From positions 1 through 60,554 of the forward strand of contig JAGNHB010000034.1 in assembly GCA_018001935.1 (NCBI GenBank): a stretch of DNA of 60,554 nucleotides, given 5' to 3'. Shown in pieces: positions 17,699 through 25,997 of the stretch. Numbering within the stretch: the first letter of the stretch is position 1; each line of letters opens with the position of its first letter. Below the pieces are notes generated by a model. That model had not been told where the DNA came from and made no database searches. It saw only the letters and a program-made list of their open reading frames with translations. Source of the DNA: Acidobacteriota bacterium. GTDB taxonomy: Bacteria; Acidobacteriota; JAAYUB01. The translations under genes were made by a program, and so were the position numbers.

Positions 17699-19990
17699 TC
17701 AGACCTCCTTGATGACCGTCTCCGTACCGGCGTCGGCGGCTCGCGAGGCCGTGCCGGGAACGCATAAGGCCAGGGGGATGACCGACCGGCCGGCAGGCAG
17801 GGCGGACGGAAAAAAGACCCGGTAAACCAGGGCAGCCGCTGCGGACGCCAGCACACCGACCCACGTCGCCGCCACTCCGAGCAACCCCAGGTCGAGGCGG
17901 AAAAGGGTGACGGCAACGACACCCACCATTATAACAACGAGAAGAAGAAGGGACAAGATCGAAGACTTCCGGGCCGGCATCAGGACCGCCAGGGCGGAGA
18001 GAAGGCAGAAAAACCCGGCGAGCGCCGTGGCGCCGAAGCCCCTGAGCGGCCGCGGGGCGGTGCCGGAAGCCAGGGTTTCCATCTGGAGGGCCTGCAGGAC
18101 GACCCCTGTCGTCTCCCCTGCGCCGCCGCCGCCGGGGGGCACCCGGAAGATCCGGTCGCTGGACCCGGTGAAGTCGGCCCCCACCAGGACAACCCGGTCC
18201 CGGAAACGCCCGGGGTTCTCCCTGACCTCCCGGGCGACGTCCTTCCACGACAGCGTCGGGATCATCCGCTGATCGATGGTGAAGTCGATCAGGCAGGGGG
18301 CGTCGGCCTCCGGCCGTTTCCCCGCGAACTGGGCCATCCGGCAGGCGAGGGACGGCCTGCGGACGCCGCGGCGGTCGATGAAACGGGGCGTCATGCGGCG
18401 AAAGACCCCGTCACTGTCGGGTTCGATGTTCACGAAGGCGAAGATCCGGTCCTCCCACCCCGGGTAGCGGTCGTTCAGGGCGGCGCAGACCAGGGGGTCG
18501 TTCCGGAACACCTCGGGCCCGATCACCCGGTCGCCCTGGGAGAAGGACGCCAGCACCACCCGGTCGGGGTAGCGGAAGACCAGGTCCGTGAATGCCGTCC
18601 TTCCCCACTGGTCGGGAAGGAGGATGTCCACGGCGATTCCCCGGGCCCCGGCGTCCAGGATCGCGGTCATGACCTTGCCGGCCTCCTCGCCTTTTTCCGG
18701 GAGGGGTGTGGGGTCCGCCTCGAGGGTGGCGTCGTCGAAGAGGACGAGCTGGACGGGAACGGCCGGGGAGCGGGGGGACGCCAGGCTGAAACGGAGGTCC
18801 ACCAGGGGGTTCTCCAGTTTGCGGCAGAAGGGGGTCTCGACGAGGTGGAGCCAGCCCCACGCCCCCACGAGGGCCACGATCAGGGCTGCGAGCGCGCGGC
18901 GCGGGTAGGCCCGGGCTTTCCAGAGCCTCTGCTGAGCGGCCCGGAACGACGCGCGGAGGGCCTCGACGGCGGCGGTCGCCGTGGGGGGGCGTTCCGCGGG
19001 GCTCTTCTGGAGCGCATGGAGCAGGGGGGCGTCCATCTCCGGGGGAACGGCGGAGACCGTCGAGGGGGACAGGGGGTCGCCCATGATCTTCCGGGTGATC
19101 ACCTCGAGGACGTTTCCGGCGAACGGGGGTTGGCCCGTGAAGAGTTCGTAGGCGATGACCCCGAAGGAGTAGATGTCCGAGGAAACCGAGTGCAGGCCGC
19201 TGACCGACTCGGGCGCCATGTAGCCGGGTGTGCCGATGCAGGAGTCGGACCGGGTGGTGTCGCCGTCGGGGAAACCCGGCCGGGCAAAGAGGCTGTCGGG
19301 CAGGCTGAAGGCTCCTGCGGGGTGAGTGTCGAGGTCGTGGATGTCCCCGCCGCGGGGCGGGGCTCCACCGGTGCCCGGCGACGACGCGTCCTGACGGGGT
19401 TCGGAATCCGGGGACAGGATCTTGGCCAGCCCGAAGTCGAGGACCTTGACCTGCACGCTTTCCCCGTTGCCGTCGGGATTGACGAAGATGTTCGAGGGCT
19501 TGAGGTCCCGGTGGAGGATCCCCTGGGCATGGGCGTAGTCGAGGGCCGACGCCACGTGCCCCAGGATCTCCATGGCCGCCTCGGGGGTCGGGGGGGGCAG
19601 CCGGTTCAGCGGTTGACCTTCCAGGTACTCCATGACCAGGTAGGGGAGGCCCCCGGAACGGGGGTCGATGCCGAAGTCGGTGACGGTCACGATGTCGGGG
19701 TGGGCGAGTTTGCCCAGGGCCAGGGCCTCGGTGCGGAACCGGCGGAAGGTTTCGTCGTCGCCGGGGTTGACCCGGCGACTGATGAGCTTGACGGCGAAGT
19801 CCTTCCCCACGTGGAGGTGTCTCGCCCGGTAGACGACGCCCATTCCGCCGTGCCCGAGCCGCTGCTGGAGGAGGTACTTCCCGTCGATGCAGGGCGAGCC
19901 CTCCTGGCTCGGCTCGAGGGTGTCGCCATGGTCGGGGCACCCGAGGTGGGTGTCCGGGAAACAGGCCCCGCATCGCTTGCATTCTTTCAT
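17699..19990 (-). CDS. Membrane Ser/Thr protein kinase with C-terminal CHASE2 sensor domain
   Basis: 763 residues. An N-terminal zinc-ribbon-like CKRCGACF...GCPDHG (4-22) precedes a Hanks-type kinase domain (38-340): glycine loop GHGGMGVVY, Lys in FAVKLI (67), HRDLKPSN (160), DFGLA (185) and GTPGYMAPE (253). All catalytic residues are present. An unusual insertion of about 60 residues, rich in Pro/Gly/Asp, separates DFG from APE. A membrane helix (364-384) leads to a CHASE2 domain (385-645; FDDATLEA, GARGIAVDILL, VVLVGADFTGSSDR), followed by three closing helices (652-724). This is a cytoplasmic kinase with an extracytoplasmic sensor. GAGG precedes the ATG. It sits between the deacetylase gene (24 bases) and the FecR-like gene (1 base). 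Confidence 0.95.
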   Translation of the reverse strand: MKECKRCGACFPDTHLGCPDHGDTLEPSQEGSPCIDGKYLLQQRLGHGGMGVVYRARHLHVGKDFAVKLISRRVNPGDDETFRRFRTEALALGKLAHPDIVTVTDFGIDPRSGGLPYLVMEYLEGQPLNRLPPPTPEAAMEILGHVASALDYAHAQGILHRDLKPSNIFVNPDGNGESVQVKVLDFGLAKILSPDSEPRQDASSPGTGGAPPRGGDIHDLDTHPAGAFSLPDSLFARPGFPDGDTTRSDSCIGTPGYMAPESVSGLHSVSSDIYSFGVIAYELFTGQPPFAGNVLEVITRKIMGDPLSPSTVSAVPPEMDAPLLHALQKSPAERPPTATAAVEALRASFRAAQQRLWKARAYPRRALAALIVALVGAWGWLHLVETPFCRKLENPLVDLRFSLASPRSPAVPVQLVLFDDATLEADPTPLPEKGEEAGKVMTAILDAGARGIAVDILLPDQWGRTAFTDLVFRYPDRVVLASFSQGDRVIGPEVFRNDPLVCAALNDRYPGWEDRIFAFVNIEPDSDGVFRRMTPRFIDRRGVRRPSLACRMAQFAGKRPEADAPCLIDFTIDQRMIPTLSWKDVAREVRENPGRFRDRVVLVGADFTGSSDRIFRVPPGGGGAGETTGVVLQALQMETLASGTAPRPLRGFGATALAGFFCLLSALAVLMPARKSSILSLLLLVVIMVGVVAVTLFRLDLGLLGVAATWVGVLASAAAALVYRVFFPSALPAGRSVIPLALCVPGTASRAADAGTETVIKEV

Positions 19991-20014
19991 GGGGCGCTGC
20001 CTCGACCGCCCCGG

Positions 20015-21409
20015 TCACGGACTCGCGAGGTCCGGAACGGGGATCGGCCGTCGCGTCAGGAACTCGGAGGCCAGCCGGCCGGCGGGAACGAAGCTGTACC
20101 CTTTCGCGCGCATCCGGTCGATGACCTCGTTGAGCTGCTCCCAGGGGTAGTCCCCCCGGCGCTGGCTCCCGACGTGCATCAGGATGATGGCGCCGTTGGC
20201 CCCCCCCTGCCGGCCCAGGTCGAAGCCGATGATGCGGTCCCGGATCTGGTTGGCCGAAAGGTAGCGGCGGGAGGCGGGGTCGGAGACCCAGTCCAGGGTG
20301 TCCATGGAGCGGCCCCGGCCGGGGTCGTTCGTCCAGGAGACGTGGATGTAGCCCAGCTCGCCGGCCCAGCCCTCGAGGGTCGGGTTTGTCTCCCCGTAGG
20401 GGGCGCGCCAGAGTTTCGCCATCCTCACGCCCGTGATCCGGTGGAAGATCGCCTCGTTTTCCGTCAGCAGGCGGTGGAAACGCGCCCGCGTCATCCCGGG
20501 GACCAGGTCGTGGCGCCGGTTCCGGGTGAAGGTGGTGAGGTGGATGTGTTCCCACAGGTGGTTCCCGACCTCGTGGCCGGCGTGGACGATCCGGCGCACC
20601 GTGTCGGGGTGGGCGCGGAGGAAGGGCCCCGAGAGGAAAAAGGTCGCCCGGATTTGGCGGGATGCCAGCGCGGCCAGGATGGGGTCGACCCCCCGGTTGT
20701 CCCAGCTCCCGTCGAAGGTCAGGCTGATCTCGGAGATGTCCCTGCGACCGCGGACCATGCCGTGGATCCCGTTGGCCTCGGGGGCCCCGTTCTCGACCGC
20801 CTCGACGACCTGCTCCGAAAACGCCACGGGGAGGTCCTCCGGCTCCGGGCGCACGGCAAGGTCCCCGGCACTGGCCCGGCGCGAGTGCCCGAGTCCGGTG
20901 CCGCCGGCTGGGGCCCCGTTGTCCGGGGCGATTTTCCCGGGCGGTTTCGGGGCGGTCGCTTCGGGTGCGGGCGGGACCGTTTCGGGCGACGGGGCCGGGT
21001 GCGGTTCCGGGGCCGGGGGGCGAATGGGCGTTCGACCGGCCTCCGGCGGCGTTTCCGGCAAACCGGCGTTCGTGGGCGGCGTCCCCGGCGCCGTTGACGG
21101 GGCCGGGGCCTGGCCGATCAGGGCGAAGAGCAGGCCGACCGCGACCGCCACGGTGAGCACGGCCAAGGCCGCCAGGGCCTTCCGGGTCCGGGGTCGGATG
21201 CGGGGCCCTTCGGCATTTCCGGCGGACCGGCAAGGCGGGGGGGCCGGGGGACGGGCGAGCCGGTGTTCGCGCTCCGTGCCGGAAAGGTGGATCCAGGTCC
21301 TGAAACAGGGAAGGGAACAGTAGGTGAACGGTTCGAAGGGGCGGCGGTCACCGGGCCGGAGGGGTTTCCCGCAGGTCGCGCAGCGGTGGGAGTCTCCGCC
21401 CACCCTCAT
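20015..21409 (-). CDS. Membrane-anchored NodB-type polysaccharide deacetylase with N-terminal zinc finger
   Basis: 464 residues; the ATG at 21409 overlaps the amidohydrolase stop by 4 bases (ATGA). The N-terminus has a treble-clef-like Cys cluster (CATCGKPL ... YCSLPCFRTW) on the cytoplasmic side, then a single membrane helix (ALAALAVLTVAVAVGLLFALI, about 91-111), a long Pro-rich extracellular linker and a C-terminal NodB domain (about 235-450). Catalytic motifs: TFDGSWDN (motif 1, Asp), HEVGNHLWEH (zinc His residues, motif 2) and RAPYGETN (motif 3). It probably removes N-acetyl groups from peptidoglycan or an envelope polysaccharide. Operon linkage to a sensor kinase suggests regulated envelope modification, which is inference. 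Confidence 0.9.
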   Translation of the reverse strand: MRVGGDSHRCATCGKPLRPGDRRPFEPFTYCSLPCFRTWIHLSGTEREHRLARPPAPPPCRSAGNAEGPRIRPRTRKALAALAVLTVAVAVGLLFALIGQAPAPSTAPGTPPTNAGLPETPPEAGRTPIRPPAPEPHPAPSPETVPPAPEATAPKPPGKIAPDNGAPAGGTGLGHSRRASAGDLAVRPEPEDLPVAFSEQVVEAVENGAPEANGIHGMVRGRRDISEISLTFDGSWDNRGVDPILAALASRQIRATFFLSGPFLRAHPDTVRRIVHAGHEVGNHLWEHIHLTTFTRNRRHDLVPGMTRARFHRLLTENEAIFHRITGVRMAKLWRAPYGETNPTLEGWAGELGYIHVSWTNDPGRGRSMDTLDWVSDPASRRYLSANQIRDRIIGFDLGRQGGANGAIILMHVGSQRRGDYPWEQLNEVIDRMRAKGYSFVPAGRLASEFLTRRPIPVPDLASP

Positions 21410-22773
21410 GACACCGGCCCGGGGTTCGAGGCCCCGTACTGCTCCGCGAGGCGGAGAAGCTCCGGGACGGCACGGGTGGCCTTTTCGACGGTCTCTTCCT
21501 TGTTCATCCCGAAGAAACGGCCGTTTCGGAAGACGAAGTCTCCGTTGATCATCACGGTTTCCACGTTGGCGGGCGTGCAGGCCCGGACCAGGGCGTTGGC
21601 GGGGTTGGCGGCGAACCCCGCGTGGAACACGTTGGGTTTCAAGATGACCAGGTCCGCCCTTTTGCCGATCTCCAGGGACCCGGTCACGGCGTCCATCCCC
21701 AGGGCGCGGGCCCCGTCCGCGGTGGCCATCCGGAGGATGTCGGCGGGCTCGAGGGCCTCGGTTCCCTTCCGCTGTGACTGGAGGGCGTAAGCCAGCCGCA
21801 TCTCCCCGAAGATGTCGAGGTTCTCGCTGCCGGGGACGCCGTCCGAACCAAGGGTCACCCGGATGCCGTCCCGGACCATCTCGGTGATCATGGCCACCCC
21901 GGCCCCCAGGCTCAGGTTGGAGGTCGGGCAGTGGAGGACGTGAACACCCTCCTTCGCCATCAGGGCCATCTCCTCGTCGTCCACCCACACGCCGTGGGCC
22001 AGGAACAGCCGGTTCCCGGGCACGCCCTGGGAGAGGAGCGCGGCGATGGTCCGGCGACCGGTCTTCTCCATGCATCGGTGGACGTCTTCCGGGAACTCGG
22101 CCCCGTGCATGACGATGGGCACGTTCTGGTCCCGGGCGAGTTCCAGCGCCAGCCGGAAGGCCGAGTCGCCGTCGGCGGGGATGGCCTGGGGAGCCACTGC
22201 GAAACGGAGCCGCCCGTCCTCCTTGCCGTCCCACTGCTTGATCAGGCGGAGACAATCCTTGATGGCCGCCGCCGGCTTCTCCCGGAGCGGGAAGGGGAGA
22301 CCGGGGGAGTCCTCGGGCATGCTCCGGGCGACCACCGCCCGGAGACCGAGGGTGCGCATGGCCTCGAACACCGGGTCCATGTGCCGGGCGGGTTCCATGG
22401 TCATCACGGAGGTGGTCCCGCAGGCGATGAGTTCCATGCCGGCGATCATGGCGCCCAGGTAGGCGGTCTCGGTCGTCAGCGCCGCCTCGAGGGCGGTCAG
22501 CGTGCGCCGGAGGCCGGCGCCGTGTCGACGCCAGGCGGGGAGGCCGCGGAAAATGGTCCGGCAGAGGTGAACGTGGGTCTGGACGAACCCCGGGCAGACG
22601 ATCCGCCCGTCGAGTTGGACCACGTTGGACAGGGAGGTGTCGTACTTGCCGATGCCGGTGATCTTCCCCTCCTCGATGAGGATGTCGCCCTGCCAGGTCT
22701 CCTGCCGGGCGTTCATCGTGAGGATCTGGGCGTTCTTCAGAATGGTCAGTCGATCTTCCGGGTTCCCTTTCAT
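21406..22773 (-). CDS. Amidohydrolase of the MtaD/SsnA/TrzN group (cytosine-deaminase-like)
   Basis: 455 residues. Metal-dependent hydrolase barrel with HxH (QTHVHLCR), the later metal His in VMHGAEF and LAHGVWVDDEE, the Asp in LGSDGVPGSEN, and the typical C-terminal GSLEIGKRADLVIL and NGDFVFRNGRF strands. These fit the subtype that deaminates 5-methylthioadenosine, S-adenosylhomocysteine or related purines or guanine. The exact substrate cannot be assigned. It heads the four-gene operon, with the next gene overlapping by 4 bases. A TATAAT (22803-22808 on the minus strand) lies about 30 bases upstream. Confidence 0.88.
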   Translation of the reverse strand: MKGNPEDRLTILKNAQILTMNARQETWQGDILIEEGKITGIGKYDTSLSNVVQLDGRIVCPGFVQTHVHLCRTIFRGLPAWRRHGAGLRRTLTALEAALTTETAYLGAMIAGMELIACGTTSVMTMEPARHMDPVFEAMRTLGLRAVVARSMPEDSPGLPFPLREKPAAAIKDCLRLIKQWDGKEDGRLRFAVAPQAIPADGDSAFRLALELARDQNVPIVMHGAEFPEDVHRCMEKTGRRTIAALLSQGVPGNRLFLAHGVWVDDEEMALMAKEGVHVLHCPTSNLSLGAGVAMITEMVRDGIRVTLGSDGVPGSENLDIFGEMRLAYALQSQRKGTEALEPADILRMATADGARALGMDAVTGSLEIGKRADLVILKPNVFHAGFAANPANALVRACTPANVETVMINGDFVFRNGRFFGMNKEETVEKATRAVPELLRLAEQYGASNPGPVS

Positions 22774-22802
22774 CGATGCCTCGGTGGACGCAGTCCGAGT
22801 CC

Positions 22803-22833
22803 ATTATACTACGGCTTCCGCACTGCATAGCAA
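22803..22833 (-). promoter_or_regulatory. Possible promoter of the amidohydrolase-kinase operon
   Basis: On the minus strand, a perfect TATAAT (22803-22808) is preceded by TTGCTA (22828-22833) at a long 19-base spacing. The -10 box is convincing, the -35 less so. Confidence 0.35.
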
Positions 22834-22908
22834 AAAATGGTGGTTCGGGCGGGCACCCCGAACGGAACCACGGACCAGCATGGGGAGCATTTCGCGACCG
22901 CGTCAATT

Positions 22909-23064
22909 TTGATGCGTTCGCAAAAAAATCCTTTTCTCTCACAGAGGCACGGAGGCACGGAGAAATGCAAATCGTATTTAATAGAATCAACAATTCTTAT
23001 GATTCTTCCCCGTGCCTCTGTGCCTCTGTGAGATCAGAATCCGGGCTTTTTGCGAGGATGTCAA
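22909..23064. repeat. Palindromic ~150-bp element, copy B (GGCACGGAG arms)
   Basis: Runs from TTGATGCGTTCGCAAAAA to TTTTTGCGAGGATGTCAA. Inside are TCTCACAGAGGCACGGAGG and its complement around an AT-rich loop. Both sides carry GTCAATT, which may be a target-site duplication. It fills most of the 305-base gap between the amidohydrolase and the next gene, and its right end abuts a TATAAT sequence (23066-23071). Confidence 0.88.
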
Positions 23065-23078
23065 TTATAATAGGGAAG

Positions 23079-23729
23079 ATGACGGAAGGATTCGATGACG
23101 ACCGCTACGACGAGCCCGTGGAAACCCGCCGGGGCTGCGGGGGGTGCCTGCTCGCCTTCCTGGCGTTCCTGGCGGGCGTCGCCGTTGGGGGGGTGGCGCT
23201 CTTCCTGGCCCTGACCAGCCCCACGGCCGTCAAGCAGGCGGAACGGCTGGGGATCGTGAAGCCGATCCGGGACAACCTGGCGAAGACGGCCCCCGACCCC
23301 CTCACGGCCTCCGCGGTGCCGGCCTCCCCGTCGGAGCCCGCCGCGGTGACCGGCACGGAGCCGCGGCGGTGCTCCCGGGAAGGCGTGGACGTGACCTGGC
23401 AGGTCCGGGCCCCGCAGGGGGGCGGGCCGCCCATCGTGGCCTGCCGCGTGGTCAACGGGGCGGGCCGCACCCTTCGGGGTCTGGTCCTGGAAGTGTCGGC
23501 CCCGACGCCGGACGGGGTCTTCGTGGAGTACGTGGACGCCGTCACCGCCGACGGCCCCGCGTTCCGCGGCCCCCTGTCCCCGGAGAAGGCCCGGGAGGTT
23601 GCGTTCCCTCTCGGCCGGGCGCCGGCGCCGACCCCGCCCGCGGCCGTGGTGGTCACGATCCGGTCCGCGGTGTTCGCGGAGACCGGGCGGGGGCGGGCGT
23701 CCGGCGGGCCGGCCAGGCCGGCCCCGTGA
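23079..23729 (+). CDS. Single-pass membrane protein with acidic N-terminus, unknown function
   Basis: 216 residues from the ATG at 23079; another in-frame ATG at 23058 lies inside the end of a palindromic element and has no better ribosome site. A short cytoplasmic segment (TEGFDDDRYDEPVETRRGCGGC) precedes one membrane helix (LLAFLAFLAGVAVGGVALFLAL). An outer region follows with a beta-rich domain (VDVTWQVRAPQGGGPPIVACRVVNGAG, LVLEVSAPTPDGVFVEYVDAV) resembling an Ig-like or FxLYD-type fold. No catalytic motif is visible. GC content and codon use resemble neighbouring genes, so it is probably real, but translation initiation is unclear. Confidence 0.65.
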   Translation: MTEGFDDDRYDEPVETRRGCGGCLLAFLAFLAGVAVGGVALFLALTSPTAVKQAERLGIVKPIRDNLAKTAPDPLTASAVPASPSEPAAVTGTEPRRCSREGVDVTWQVRAPQGGGPPIVACRVVNGAGRTLRGLVLEVSAPTPDGVFVEYVDAVTADGPAFRGPLSPEKAREVAFPLGRAPAPTPPAAVVVTIRSAVFAETGRGRASGGPARPAP

Positions 23730-23811
23730 AGGGCGGGGCGGCGAGAGGCTCGGGGCGCACCGGCCCATCGCCGGCGGGGTGATGGCCGGCAGCCGGAGGA
23801 ACCCTTTGGAT

Positions 23812-23907
23812 GCGCCCGCAAAAGGCGAATATCGAATAGAAGGCGTTTGCAAAACCGTTGCTTGAGCCATCACCCGGAAGGCGGGGGGGGCTTTTCACGG
23901 GGATGAC
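23812..23907. repeat. Possible degenerate palindromic element, ~95 bp
   Basis: The left side GGATGCGCCCGCAAAAGGC and right side GGGGCTTTTCACGGGGATGACA resemble the ends of the ~150-bp elements, but the core is shorter and unrelated. It lies in the 200-base gap before the YciI-like gene. Confidence 0.4.
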
Positions 23908-23929
23908 ATCCTGGACAGGAGGGAAAGCC

Positions 23930-24367
23930 ATGATCCGAACCATCGTTGTGTTGCTGGGGGTCCTGACGTTCACCTTCCCGGTCGCGGGAAGCGGGTCTGT
24001 GCCGGAGAGCGGGATGAAGCAGTACGTATACATCCTGCGGCTCGTGCCGCGCCTGCTGGACGACCAGGCCTGGACCGACAAGGACAACGCCATTGTCGGA
24101 AGCCACTTCGAGCACCTCAGGCGTCTGACCCTGGAGGGGACCGTCATCCTGGCGGGCCGCACCCTGGAGGCCACCCCCCTGGGCATCGTCGTGTTCGAGG
24201 CCCCGTCGGACGCGGAGGCGAGGAAAATCATGGAGAGCGACCCCGCCGTCGCCGGGGGGATCATGACCGGGGAGGTCCACCCGTTCCGGGTCGCCCTGCT
24301 CAAGGGCCTGGAGCCGCCCGTCGCCAAGGCGCCGCGGGAGGAGCCGAACAAGGGGAAGCCCCGATGA
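23930..24367 (+). CDS. Exported YciI-like domain protein
   Basis: 145 residues from the ATG at 23930, chosen for AGGAGGG 8 bases upstream and the signal peptide that follows (TIVVLLGVLTFTFPVAG). The mature part has the YCII dimeric alpha-beta pattern: QYVYILRLVPRLLD, IVGSHFEHLRRLTLEGTVILAGR, LGIVVFEAPSDAEARKIMESDPAVAGGIMTGEVHPFRVALL is the full visible module. YciI proteins are usually cytoplasmic; an exported form is less common. The His-Asp pair of the family is partly present (SHFEHL, ESDP). Enzymatic role unknown. Confidence 0.8.
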   Translation: MIRTIVVLLGVLTFTFPVAGSGSVPESGMKQYVYILRLVPRLLDDQAWTDKDNAIVGSHFEHLRRLTLEGTVILAGRTLEATPLGIVVFEAPSDAEARKIMESDPAVAGGIMTGEVHPFRVALLKGLEPPVAKAPREEPNKGKPR

Positions 24368-24404
24368 ACCCCTGAAAAAGTGCGGCCCCACCCGAGGATT
24401 CTCT

Positions 24405-24433
24405 TTCGGAGCGCTTTGAACTTCCGCTATAAT
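24405..24433 (+). promoter_or_regulatory. Possible promoter for the VWA-moaA-tup gene run
   Basis: A perfect TATAAT at 24428-24433 lies 26 bases before the VWA gene start. The best -35 at 17-base spacing is TTCGGA (24405-24410), which is weak. Confidence 0.4.
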
Positions 24434-24459
24434 GAGGGTCGCGGGAGTTCAGTTTAGCG

Positions 24460-25980
24460 ATGAAAAAGTTTGTTCTGCTATCACTTCTGTGCCTCTGGAG
24501 CAGCTCGCAGGCGGTGGGTGCAGCGGTGCGGGACTGCGCGGGCAGCAAGGGCGTGAACATCCTCCTCGTGGACAACTCCCGGTCCGTTCCCCACATGGAC
24601 CCCACGAAGGACCGCGTCCAGGTGCTCCGCGAGATCCTCGAGCACCTGCGGGGTTACGAGAACCGGATCATCCTGTTCGGCGGGACGCGGGAGATCCTGG
24701 TGGACCACCCGGAAGCCTTCCGCAACGACGCCCTGCACACCGACTTCTACGGCGCCCTCGAGGAGGCGGTCCGGATCCGGCAGGAGTACCCCCAGGAGTG
24801 CGTCGCCCGTTTCATCCTCATCACGGACGGGATCCTGGACCCCGGCAAGGAGGACTACCCGGGACAGCGGTTCACCCACCCCGACCAGGTGAAGTCGTTT
24901 TCCCGCTCCCAGACCCTCGACCTGCTCGAGAAGGCCGGCATCCCGGTCTACTTCATCCTGCTGGGCAGCAACGCGGACATGGAGCTGATCCGGGACATGT
25001 CCATCCACGCCAACGGGTACCTCCGGGCCAGTCCGCTGATGGAAAACGCCTCGGCCTTCCTGGGGAACAACGGTTCCCTGTTCAAGCGTTTCATCTTCGT
25101 TCACCAGCCGGCGGACGGGATCAAGGGGGTCAACCGGATCCTCGACACGGTGGTCAGCGAGAACCGGCCCTACATCGAAACCTTCCTGTACTGTTTCCCC
25201 TTCGCCCTGCTGCTCGCGCTGATCATCCTCGCCATCCGGATTTTCCCCGCCCCCGGCGACACCGAGGAAATCCTGCTCTCCGAGGGCACCCAGGTCTTCA
25301 TCGGGGCGGACACCGACGACCCCTCCGTCATCGCCAACCCCGCCCACCTGAACCGCAAGCGGGGGCTCGTGTGCGTGTCCAAGACCGCCAGTGCCCACGC
25401 CAGCATAGTTCTGCAGCGCCGCCATTTCAACTTCACCTCCCGGGGGCTGGTGGGCCTCGACAAGCTCGACCCCATCTCCCGCCGCCTCCTGGACGAGGAC
25501 ATCACCAAGCTTGGCGAGCGCCTCAAGCAGATGGAGGCGAGCGGGAGGGACGACGAGGTGATCGTCGCCACCGACCTCCGCTACTACTGCTCCAACCTGG
25601 AACTCGACAACATCCGGGCCATCCTGCAGGCACGGGAGTCCGACCGGATGGACATCGACTGCAAGGAGTTCCTCCTGGCGAAGGTCTACATCTCCCTCGC
25701 CCCCGACCTGCTGGAGGAATTCACCGAGTACAAGGTTTTCCTGACGATCCCGGCGAAGAACATCATCCGGTCCCAGGTCAAGCCCGGGCAAAAGTACCCC
25801 GTGGGGCCTTACGTCATGCGCGTCGTCTCGGTGGCCATCGACTCCAGGTTCGATGCCCGGGTGAAGCTGGCCTATCACCGGGCCCCTTCCGCCTTCGGCC
25901 TGAAACGGCTCATCCCCGTGCCGGTCCAGAAGGTTCTCCGGCTCCGGCGTTCGAGGAAGAACGTCTTCAATCCCTCCTGA
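24460..25980 (+). CDS. Membrane protein with extracytoplasmic VWA-like domain
   Basis: 506 residues. A signal peptide (KKFVLLSLLCLWSSSQAVG) is followed by a von Willebrand A-like fold: VNILLVDNSRSVPHMD gives the DxSxS metal-site motif, and RFILITDGILD the second acidic strand. One membrane helix (about 243-261, CFPFALLLALIILAIRIF) then leads to a cytoplasmic C-terminal half of about 240 residues with no domain I recognise (VFIGADTDD, LVCVSKTASAHASIVLQRR, IVATDLRYYCSNLELDNI). This resembles proteins that transmit extracytoplasmic binding to the cytoplasm, but no function can be named. It ends 17 bases before moaA and may share its transcript. Confidence 0.78.
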   Translation: MKKFVLLSLLCLWSSSQAVGAAVRDCAGSKGVNILLVDNSRSVPHMDPTKDRVQVLREILEHLRGYENRIILFGGTREILVDHPEAFRNDALHTDFYGALEEAVRIRQEYPQECVARFILITDGILDPGKEDYPGQRFTHPDQVKSFSRSQTLDLLEKAGIPVYFILLGSNADMELIRDMSIHANGYLRASPLMENASAFLGNNGSLFKRFIFVHQPADGIKGVNRILDTVVSENRPYIETFLYCFPFALLLALIILAIRIFPAPGDTEEILLSEGTQVFIGADTDDPSVIANPAHLNRKRGLVCVSKTASAHASIVLQRRHFNFTSRGLVGLDKLDPISRRLLDEDITKLGERLKQMEASGRDDEVIVATDLRYYCSNLELDNIRAILQARESDRMDIDCKEFLLAKVYISLAPDLLEEFTEYKVFLTIPAKNIIRSQVKPGQKYPVGPYVMRVVSVAIDSRFDARVKLAYHRAPSAFGLKRLIPVPVQKVLRLRRSRKNVFNPS

Positions 25981-25997
25981 GGCGCACGGGTGGCCGA

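Noticed and set aside
18411..21233. Minus-strand frame of 940 codons overlapping the kinase and deacetylase genes
   Set aside because: It is a shifted frame across two clearly identified genes; the product is Pro/Arg/Gly-rich without any motif.
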